Shown here: one piece after another, positions 55,768-64,000 of the stretch
How positions within the stretch are numbered: position 1 is the first letter of the stretch
Layout: each line of letters begins with the position of its first letter
Assembly: GCF_035046485.1 (NCBI RefSeq)
Contig: NC_085138.1
Location: forward strand, 43,063,464 to 43,127,463
Length of the DNA: 64,000 bases
Direction: 5' to 3'
Source of the DNA: Aedes albopictus
Lineage: Eukaryota > Arthropoda > Insecta > Diptera > Culicidae
Made by a program: the position numbers and the translations under genes
The notes under the pieces: model-generated
The model's database searches: none
The model's input: only the letters and a program-made list of their open reading frames with translations
What the model was told of the DNA's origin: nothing

Positions 55768-57090
55768 CTGTGTAACTAAATTCTGCTCTCTGTGGCTGCT
55801 GGCTGACTGACTGGCTCGGTTTGGAAGGGCGGGTTCCTGCTGCTTTGGTTTTTGCTGATATCGATGATGGTGATGCGTGCGTGTGACTCTTCCTGGTATC
55901 GTCGCACATCCATATAAATAGGTACCTATCTACCTACCTACCCAAAGTGCATACATTGCTGCATTGTGTGAGTTTGCAAATCTGTGAATGACGTCGTCGG
56001 GGGTGTTAGAGCCCGCTGGTATATGACCTGGAAAAGTTGCGTGGAATTCTAGTGCATGATGTGGTTGGTGCCTGCTGCCGACGAGCCTTTGCATATTTAA
56101 TGTTGTGGTTCTGTGATGGCTGCGGCGGTGTGTGACTCGCGGGACGGGGCCATGCAAAAGCGAAACTGATACGATAATGTGAAAATTGTGTCGGCAATGA
56201 ATAATACGCGAAGCGCGGCGATAATGGGCGTGACGAAAGCAATCATTTTAAACTTTGGAAGTTGAAGGTAATTTTTATGAAAGATGAAGGTTTTTGAGCC
56301 TAATTTGGAAAAGTTAGGCAAATTTAAGATATATAGATGCATGTATGAGGCTTACATAGCCGGGAGATAAATGAACCAGATCATGCTATTAGTGTCTAGA
56401 TTCACTTCCTGTTGGGCAACGCAAGAACTTTTCGTATTGGAAATTTGCTTGAAATCCCTGGAACTGCCTTCGTGTCTGCCACACGGTATACAAATGCAAA
56501 ATGTTTATTCGGACTATGAAATTGACGGTAGAGGCGCGTCTCTAGCAAAGAAGTCTTATTAAAAATTATTTCAAAAATTTCGTGCATAATCCACATAAAT
56601 ATTCTTCTATGGACTCTGCTGTTGATTTCAAATTCATTATTCAATCCTACAGATATTCTAATATGAATTTCACGAGTAATGTAAGCTTGTACATCTTAAG
56701 CACTTTACTAGTGGAAATTCTTGGAGATCTTGGAACATCTTTCTCTACAGAACTGTACTCCAATGGCTTGTAGAATGTTGCGCCATATCAGTAATGTAAC
56801 AACAATCCATTAATTACGCTTGTAGATCTTAGCGAAAGTTCTTGAATAGTCTAGAACATCTTCAAATTAGTTCTCACCAGAACCATAAACCAGAGAGTAC
56901 TCATGTACGGCCCCGCCGTTCTCGAAGTCATCCCTAACGGGCGTACCGGGAAGGTAATGCAGAAAGAGAATGAGTTTTTAGTGGGTCGATCTACACAAAC
57001 CCGAGAAACTACATCTTGGGTATTTGATCAGCAGATTTTCTCATTCTATATGTACAGAAAAGCCCCACGAAGCTGACCACTGTTACAGAT
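55768..57090. other. Unassigned DNA
   Basis: Contains a small (CTAC)n run at about 55928-55941. No gene or bounded element is supported. 56880-57090 may be the decayed start of the LINE gag remnant. Confidence 0.3.
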
Positions 57091-57099
57091 CAGCTGAAC

Positions 57100-57645
57100 T
57101 GCGGCAGCAAGACCATGTATGAGATGATCGTTACGTGGGAGTGAAAGGAGCTGAATGGGATGAGTCCCCACCAACGGGAGCTCGAGCACATCGATTAGAG
57201 CTATCGGCGTTACATGCGAAACCTGCGAAGATGCACATAAGCTGGCTGATGCTGCGACGATTCTGCTATCAGAGAAATACATCATGTTCATACAGAAACC
57301 CCTCAAACCTAGAATAAAGATTTTTGTCTTATCTGACTACTTGACTTCTGAAGAGACACTCACTAAGCTCACCAGACAGAATAACCTGGCTGAATCCTCT
57401 GACGTAAAGATAATCCGGCTACAAAGGGCGAAATCGCGGCAATCAAACCCATCGATGCAATAAGGGAGGTCGATGCACGATCGTTTGAACATTCGATAAG
57501 GTCGAAACGTGTCAACATAGGATGGAACCGTTGCAAAATTGTGGAAGTAGGCCATGTTATTCGATGCTATAGCTGTTCTGCCTATGGTCACAAGGCGTCT
57601 ATAGCAAAGCTGACGAATTTGAAGCTGACTTCTAAAAATGTGTTA
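57100..57645 (+). mobile_element. Decayed LINE ORF1 (gag) with zinc-knuckle region
   Basis: Pieces read CEDAHKLADAATILLSEKY, then PRIKIFVLSDYLTSEETL with TRQNNLAESSDVKIIRLQ, then a knuckle-like VIRCYSCSAYGHKAS. The order (a structured domain followed by a 'WNRC...C..C...GH' knuckle) is that of jockey/R1-type gag proteins. Interrupted by stops. Confidence 0.6.
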
Positions 57646-57690
57646 ACTTTGAACGACTGGATTGAAAATCATCATATGATGATTGATGCC

Positions 57691-57931
57691 AATTCCAGAC
57701 CAACAATTGAAAAGGCCGCAACAACATTTTATAAACAAACATGTTTCTATCGACTTGAGGTCTTTTGAACTCCACCCACACACCTCACCACCACTAAAAG
57801 AAAGCGCAAACAACAAGCTTTCTGATAGTGGTGGTGAGATGCGTGGGTGGATCTCAGAAGGCCTCAAGTCGACAGAAACGTGTTTGTTTACGCAATGTTG
57901 ATGTGGCCTTTTCAATTGTTGGTCTGGAATT
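57691..57931. mobile_element. Foldback MITE, 241 bp, ~115-bp arms
   Basis: Left AATTCCAGACCAACAATTGA and right (its complement) bound the element. The arms remain alignable almost to the centre, including ACAAACATGTTTCT/ACAAACACGTTTCT, CTCCACCCACACACCTCAC and the AAGC/GCTT core. It shares the 'ACAAACA.GTTTCT' and 'TCCACCCACGCATC' words with the larger element at 60184-62189. Confidence 0.85.
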
Positions 57932-58310
57932 GTCAACCATTCAGCATGGGGAATGGATTGTTCCATTTACCGAAAACGTGAAAAGATAGCTATATGTACA
58001 GCCCATCGATTACTCCACATAGCAATCAACTGGAGACGCCTGGAAACTACTGGAGCAAACACCGTATGTTCAGGTAACTGCTGGCAGTATATGTCCTGCT
58101 GAAGTTACTACAGATGCTGCACCCATATTGAATGACAAAATTGAAGACCGATTTCAGGACCATTCGGCTAGTCATCAGCTTCCAGTTGGCCTACACCTAG
58201 CGAACAATAATGATGAGCAACTTACTGCTCGGGCAGGTAGTATATGTCACGCCAAAGCATGGCAGCATACTACACACAGCTCAAGGGCTGTTTGCAGTTC
58301 AGAAAGAATT

Positions 58311-58567
58311 TCAGGCCAAACATGTCTAAAGGTCCTATCTGCAGAAGAGAGGCTCTCTTTGGTTTCCCTCTCTTTCGTTAATATCTCAGCTGTTTATTTG
58401 TATTATGATTGTTTCCTTGCATTGAACGATGGTCAAAACAATCGTCTTTTGATTTGTACTACAAAAATAGTTGAAAAGTGTACCATTACATTGCAATAAG
58501 TGAAAGAGAAAGTGAACAAAGAGAGCCTCTCAAATGCAGATAGGACCTATTGAAATGTTTGGCCTGA
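58311..58567. mobile_element. Foldback MITE, ~257 bp
   Basis: TCAGGCCAAACATGTC then AGGTCCTATCTGCA then AGAGGCTCTCTTTG on the left are mirrored by the right arm (complement TCAGGCCAAACATTTC, AGGTCCTATCTGCA, AGAGGCTCTCTTTG). No ORF. Confidence 0.8.
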
Positions 58568-59149
58568 TTTCTCAGCCTATCTTGATGCATGAGAAATTCC
58601 TTGCCTGAATCGCTCAAGATACCGTTTTTTCTTCGATCGCAGTAGGCAGCTGCGAAGAAATCACAGTTCAAATGGCAGACACCGAAGAAAGTTTCTGCCA
58701 GGAATCACTCAAGAAGTTTCTTGAGCGATTCCTTTCGAACTCGAAACTGCGCTTCAGGAGTAATCATTGGCTTTCTAAGAACAAATCTACACGCCTGTAC
58801 CCATGAAGTAGACACCAATCAAACCGGTACGTCAAACGTCCCCCTGCATCGAATTCTGAATCTAGTCGGTACAGCCCAAATGCATCCGGTACGCGCTACG
58901 ATTCCTGCCCTGGAATAACCCGTATGAGCTTCCTCCGTACGAAGATCGCTGCCGATTGCTAGAACTTGATACCCTCGTAAAACGAAAAAAGTGCCAATGG
59001 TTGTTTTTGGAGGAAAAATCATAACAGAAAGTATTGATGTACCTTATATATTGTCCAAAATAATTTGAAAGTCATTCGTAGACCTTTACCCGACGTCTCC
59101 ACTAGACAGAAAATTTCACGCACATCAACACCCTTATGAAAAAATGTGT

Positions 59150-59275
59150 TCTTCAAGCTATCTGCTTGTTGATGTGCGTGAGTGGATGCAGATGGGCCCT
59201 ACAGCGGCAGAAACATGTTTGTTTACAAAAAAGCAGATAGGCCCTTTTCAAATGTTCGGCTAGAAATGTCATGTC
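59150..59275. mobile_element. Partial relative of the foldback family (single arm)
   Basis: GATGTGCGTGAGTGGATGCA, CCTACAGCGGCAGAAACATG, GCAGATAGGCCC, TTTTCAAATGTTCGGC: the same modules as in the arms at 57691-57931 and 60184-62189, with no opposing arm seen. Confidence 0.6.
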
Positions 59276-59346
59276 TTTTTTTCTGGACAGATGTGTCATG
59301 ACAGAAATGTTCTCTCGCCGTTTGCATGGAGAGCAGCGGTGTTGAT

Positions 59347-59570
59347 TATAGACACTATAGATTCCATAGACTCGCGAAGGCGAAGACAACTGTAGCCAAA
59401 CGAACTGTCAGTTCGTGTAGCCAAACGAGCATGACGTCACGATTTCAATAGCGACAGTGGATTGGGTGACGTCATATTCGCTCGGTACACTCTAAATTCA
59501 CGATAAAACACACTAAAATCGTATTGCTCAACCATGTGTCCGCGAGTCTATGGAATCTATAGTGTCTATA
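59347..59570. mobile_element. hAT-like MITE, 224 bp, 8-bp target duplication
   Basis: Ends TATAGACACTATAGATTCC and its exact complement; GTGTTGAT at 59339-59346 and 59571-59578. The interior has AGCCAAACGAACTGTC and GAGCATGACGTCACGATTTC, shared with 14922-15531. Confidence 0.9.
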
Positions 59571-59589
59571 GTGTTGATCACTTCTGTTA

Positions 59590-59990
59590 GGCACGCTACA
59601 CACTACTCAAACGGTTTGACCAACATTGACTCCGCCCCCAGGTTGGTGGTTGAGTTGGTGCTGTGTTTGACCGTGTGTGATGCAGTTTGACGAACCGATT
59701 TGACGGTTGACGGTTTGGTCGGCAAAAATCAAACCAGTTTGATTTTACTCAAACCAACGGTGGGCGGAGCCAATGTTTGACGAACCGATCGTACCGTGTG
59801 TAGTGTTGTTGCACAAACATAGTGCGATTTCATATGGGGAAGTATGTTGGTGTAACCAAAGTGACATGTTGGTGCAACACGATTTGGCAGTTCGTTATAC
59901 GTTATACGGTTGCAGAAACATTCGCTGGTTCGACCAACCAGGGGGCGGTGGCAATGTTGGTCAAACGGTTTGAGTAGTGTGTATGGTGCC
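59590..59990. mobile_element. Harbinger-like foldback MITE, 401 bp, TTA target duplication
   Basis: Ends GGCACGCTACACACTACTC and (complement) GGCACCATACACACTACTC, continuing AAACGGTTTGACCAACATTG with few differences. TTA at 59587-59589 and 59991-59993. The interior has repeated GGTTTGA and CAAACC modules. Confidence 0.9.
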
Positions 59991-60183
59991 TTACATTTTC
60001 TCTTTCTTGCAGCAAAATGGCAAGACGTTTCTGTCTAGTGGAGACGTGGGGATGAGGACGCGAACGTTTTTATGATTAGACTTCCAACGCACTGGGCACT
60101 GACTATGCTCAACAACAGCCAATTCGACGAATATGTGCCGTTTAAAATTGCGTGTTTGATTTGTTTGAATTTAATATTAATAT

Positions 60184-62189
60184 TCTGCATTGACATGTCT
60201 AAAGGGTCTAACTCGTTTTAAACAAACATTGTTTCTGTCGCTGTAGGGTCTATCTCGATCCACCCACGCATCTTACTTACCTTACCGATCAGGCTAAGGC
60301 CGGGGTGGCCTCTGCTGTACGTAGTAGCCGTCTCCATTCCACTCGATCCATGGCTGTATGTCTCCAGTTCTGCACTCTGCGTAGGGTCCGCAGATCGTCC
60401 TCCATTTGGTCAACCCACCTAGCTCGCTGCGCTCCACTTCTTCTTGTACCGGTCGGATGACTCTCGAGAACCATTTTAGTCGGGTTGCTATCCGACATCC
60501 TGATGACGTGACCCGCCCACCGTAGCCTCCCGATTTTCGCGGTATGGACGATGGTTGGTTCTCTCAGCAGCTGATGCAGCTCGTGGTTCATTCGCCTTCT
60601 CCAAGTCCCGTCTTCCGCCGTAGATTGTACGCAAAACCTTCCGTTCGAAAACTCCAAGGGCGCGTTGATCCTCTGCACGTAGGGTCCACGTTTTGTGCCC
60701 ATAGAGGACGACCTGTCTAATCAGCGTTTTGTAGATAGTTAACTTCATGTTACGGCGAACTTTATTCGATCGTAAAGTTCTGCGGAGTCCAAAGTAAGCA
60801 CGATTTCCTACCACAATGCGCCTCTGAATTTCTCTGCTGGTGTCGTTGTCGGCGGTCACTAGTGAGCCCTACACGAATTCTTCAACCGCCTCGATTTCAT
60901 CACCGTCGATATAAATTCGGGGTGGCGGGCGCGGTGATTCCTCCCTGGAACCCTTTGCCATCATGTACTTTGTCTTCGACACATTAACGCCTACGCTGAT
61001 TCGCCTGGCTTCACTCTTTAGTCCGATGTACGTTTCCGCCATCGTCTCAAATTTTCGAGCAATAATATCAATATCATCAGCGAAACCAAGCAGCTGAATG
61101 GACTTCGTGAAAATCGTTCCACTCGTGTTTATCTCCGCTCTTCTAATTACACCCTCTAAAGCAATGTTGAACAGCAAGCACGAAAGACCATCATCTTGCC
61201 GTAACCCTCTGCGAGATTCGAAGGGACTCGAGAGTGTCCCTGATACTCGAACTACGCACATCACTCGATCCATCGTCGCCTTGATCAATCGTATCTGTTT
61301 ATCCGGAAATCCGTATTCGTGCATAATGTGCCATAGCTGTTTTCGATCGATTGTATCATACGCCGATTTGAAATCGATGAACAAGTGATGTGTGGGCACG
61401 TTGTATTCGCGGCATTTCTGCAACACCTGGCGGATGGCGAACATCTGGTCCGTTGTAGCGCGTTCACCCACCCACGCATCTGGGTGCCGTTATCAGAAAG
61501 ATCTATCTTCGCTCTTTCTGTCAAGGGTGTCGACATGCGTGCACATAACATAAGTGGAACTCTGACTCAAAAAGTTGATGCCTTTCCGAGTTCGTACGCT
61601 GGTATACAGGGCATCGAAATGTCAAATGCATTATAAAATTATTGCCATACTATTTTTCAGCATGTATACCATTTTTCATTGCTGTGAAGTAAAACAAAGA
61701 CCTCATAGATCTAGACTGGCAGCACGTGGAGATCTAAAATAGGACATAAATTGTAATAAAACTTTGTAAACTCAAGTCGAAAGTACGTTTTATGTCTTAA
61801 AATATAAAGGGAGATCGATATGTGGAACGTGGATGTGTTATTTCGAAGATTTCAATGAATTTATGACAACATGAATACGTGGATTTCCAGCAGCTAGTTT
61901 TGCGCATATCTCAGATGCTAATCTTCGTTCCTGTATTCTTTGCGAACACTGGAATACTGATTGGATCAGATGGTTTTTGTTTACCAAAATAAGTGACAGT
62001 TCGACGCCTTTTATGAAAGATATAACAGTTTCGCGTGCTGGAAAAGGATACAACTTTTTCCTTCGCTCTGACCATGGAGTTCCACTTATGTTATGTGATG
62101 CGTGGGTGGATCGAGATAGGCCCTACAGTGACAGAAACAATGTTTGTTTATAAAACGAGTTAGACCCCTTAGTTATGTTAATGCAGTAT
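60184..62189. mobile_element. Long-arm inverted-repeat element (~0.8 kb without its LINE insert)
   Basis: The left arm (from TCTGCATTGACA through GGGTCTAACTCG, ACAAACATTGTTTCTGTCGC, TCGATCCACCCACGCATC and, past the LINE, ACATAACATAAGTGGAACTC) is mirrored by the right arm (about 62030-62189) with few differences. The left arm has an extra ~60 bp after CGCATC. The LINE at 60274-61467 lies in the left arm. No transposase. Confidence 0.75.
60274..61467 (-). mobile_element. RTE-like LINE copy, 5'-truncated, 14-bp target duplication
   Basis: CCACCCACGCATCT is duplicated exactly at 60260-60273 and 61468-61481. On the minus strand RT runs from RATTDQMFAIRQVLQK through FIDFKSAYDTIDRKQL, a GLRQDD variant of GLRQGD, FADDIDII and EEFV. 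A 3-nt deletion turns the next codons into TAG near 60870; a frameshift near 60625 separates IYGG from DGTWRRRMNHEL. It ends with a GTAAG-type simple-repeat tail and not poly(A). Closest relative is the copy at 25054-27432. Confidence 0.95.
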
Positions 62190-62447
62190 TGATGTTTTCC
62201 GTAATCGTATAAGTTCAAGTTTATGATGTATTTGTTAGTTTTAAGTTCATCCATGTAAACTCTCGTGTTCGTTCGACGAATAATAACACGTTGTCGTAGT
62301 AGCAATCGACTGCGATACAAACCTAGTTACAGCACCTAATGACTCTAGGTAACTAGTTTGTTTGTTACAGTAAACGTTCGATAGATGGAACTTGTTTACG
62401 TTTCACTTACCGAATGAAATTCGAAAACTGCAACAACCGACAGACGT

Positions 62448-62603
62448 CCCAGCCAACATGAAGTCGTATATGATGTAGAATAGGATGCTAAAGTGGAGGC
62501 CATATGCGTACCTGCTTCCATTTAACCGCGTGTAAAGTGTATGCATATGGCCTCCACTTTGGCATCCTATTCAACATCATATGCGATCGTGTGTTGACTG
62601 GGG
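62448..62603. mobile_element. Foldback MITE, 156 bp (CCCAGCCAACA...TGTTGACTGGGG)
   Basis: The left arm CCCAGCCAACATGAAGTCGT, AGGATGCTAAAGTGGAGGCC is mirrored on the right (CCCAGTCAACACACGATCGC, AGGATGCCAAAGTGGAGGCC by complement). A half-length relative sits at 33309-33402. Confidence 0.85.
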
Positions 62604-62919
62604 TCACATAACTGTCAGTTGCCGCAGAATGCAACCAATATGCATTCGAAAAACATCGCATTGCAACAAAAGTGCATGCAAAAAACATCGCATCGCTGTT
62701 GACATTTCATTTTGACGGATAGCGGTGCGATAACTGCAAAATTGTTGCACTTAGCGGACTTGCAGTTAAAAAGCATTGCAGTTAAAGCGTTTGCACCGAG
62801 CGAACGTCTACTGTACTATGAAAAACTTAGTCCCTAACAAGAACTCCTACAAGATAATCGTTTTGTCAATAAAGCTTTTGTTATTTGTTCTAGTCTGCCC
62901 AATTTATTCCTGTCCTCAA

Positions 62920-64000
62920 ACCCGAAACTCATAAGGTCATGGGCTCACCACCGAAGGATTAGACGTGTGCAATTACACAATTCCTAGGACACGGAGATCA
63001 GTACGAGAACTGGAGCTATAGAGCTATAGAGATTATTTCTGGAAGCGACTGATGTTTCGAAAGTGCTAACCGGTGTGCAGCTGCCGAAAAAGCGAAGTTT
63101 GAGGACTTGGACTCTAGAGCGAAATCGATGCTGGTGAATGCCTGGAGGTTGTTCGAGAGCAAAAAACGGCAAGAGAAATGTGGAGTAGTCTCGAAACAAC
63201 ATTCGCGAAGAAATCAGTGGTCAACCAGACGCTCGTGAGGAAGCCATCGGCAAGATTAAGGATTGAAGATGCAACAGATATGCGAAGTCAACTCTTGGAG
63301 TTTGACGGGCTGGTGTGCAACGTTTACGGAGGGGGATTTGATATCGCAGCTGTTCCTGACACTACCAGAATCATCCGACGCCGTTAGTCACCGCCTTGGA
63401 CAACGTGCCCGAAAAGGAACTGACACTGGAAATGGTGAAGAAACGACTATTGTCCGAAGAATCCTGAAGCTCCAATCGACAAGGCAGTTTTGAGGAAGAC
63501 AGACCCGCGGCCTTTACGGGAAGGTTTCATGAGCAGAAGAAAAAGTTGAATGGCAAATGTCACAAATGCGGAAAACGTGGACATTTAATGAAGAATTGTT
63601 GGAGTCGATCGGAAGAATATTATGGTATTGAAGAAGAAGGAAGCTCGAATGCTGCCGTAAGTTTTGTAGCTGATGTGGCCGAAACATGTCTGGAGATGAA
63701 AATTAATTCCGGGTGCAGCGACCACCTTGTGTGCGACAAGTCGGTATTCACAAGTATCCGCAAGTTGGAAAGTCCGGTTGAAATCCAGGTAACGAAAGAT
63801 GGACACGTTATGCAAGCTAAAATGATTGAAGAAATTACATGATTGAGAAGCAACAAAGGTATCGAGATAAATTTGGAGAACGTTCTTTAAGTGCCAGATC
63901 TTCGAGAGATTCTTATCTCAGTGCGCAAAATGACAAAAGCAGACATTAACGTTGTGGTCACGAAATCCGAGGCCCTGATGGAGAAACATGGTGTAGTGTA
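62920..64000 (+). pseudogene. Ty1/copia gag-pol, broken, running off the window
   Basis: A TCATGGGCTCACCACCGAAG segment near 62938 resembles the start region of insect copia elements (initiator-tRNA primer site plus leader). Gag pieces then follow: YENWSYRAIEII, KAKFEDLDSRAKS, AREMWSSLETTFAKK, and a CCHC knuckle CHKCGKRGHLMKNCW at about 63555-63600. The protease region reads INSGCSDHLVCDKSVF where copia proteases have D-S-G, so the catalytic Asp is Asn. ILISVRKMTKADINVVV continues to the edge. Stops and shifts separate the blocks. Confidence 0.8.

Noticed and set aside
1..64000. CRISPR arrays, prokaryotic operons, phage or endogenous viral (non-retrotransposon) genes
   Set aside because: No spaced direct repeats with unique spacers, no operon-like gene packing, and no viral structural or replicase frames beyond retrotransposon pol were recognised.

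Overview
This window looks like nuclear DNA from a mosquito, most likely a culicine such as Aedes. The evidence is short (about 68 bp) and very long transposon-filled introns, tRNA-derived SINEs, RTE-like LINEs, a mag-like Ty3 element, and a dense population of short inverted-repeat elements. Species assignment is inference; no species-diagnostic gene is present. Nothing looks bacterial or viral.

Only one conserved host gene is clearly present: RFC1, the large subunit of the PCNA clamp loader, on the + strand at 28349-40320. It has three coding exons: a 9-nt first coding exon (Met-Ser-Lys), a 2.0-kb exon with the BRCT domain and the ATPase Walker motifs, and a 1.15-kb exon with the C-terminal RFC1 domain. 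An 8.7-kb intron separates the last two. That intron holds a decayed LINE broken by a DNA element, an L1-like LINE remnant, several miniature elements (one only 43 bp long), and antisense exon-like blocks that encode a SAM-like domain.

Layout: 1-8.5 kb holds LINE pieces, SINEs and an inverted repeat pair, with one largely open LINE reverse transcriptase ORF (6730-8166). 8.5-11.8 kb is a split Harbinger-like element. 12-20 kb is stacked MITEs and foldback repeats. 20.49-22.24 kb is a giant (GTAGA)n array inside a TA-flanked inverted-repeat element. 23-27.6 kb is two LINE copies with a SINE and MITEs inserted. 28.3-40.4 kb is RFC1. 40.56-44.0 kb is a ~23-24-bp degenerate minisatellite in two opposite-facing halves. 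44.2-49.7 kb is a three-layer nest: a SINE split by an intact Ty3/gypsy element with apparently identical LTRs, and by a MITE. 50-57 kb is LINE remnants, nested TA-flanked elements and unassigned DNA. 57-62.6 kb is a run of foldback and hAT-like elements, one hosting a LINE with a 14-bp target duplication. The right edge holds a broken Ty1/copia element that runs off the window.

Most elements can be bounded to the base because their target duplications are still readable: TA, TAA/TTA, TTAA, 5-bp LTR type, 8-bp hAT type, and 10-14 bp for LINE/SINE. That gives a relative insertion order at many sites. No intact RNA gene, CRISPR array or prokaryotic-type operon was seen.
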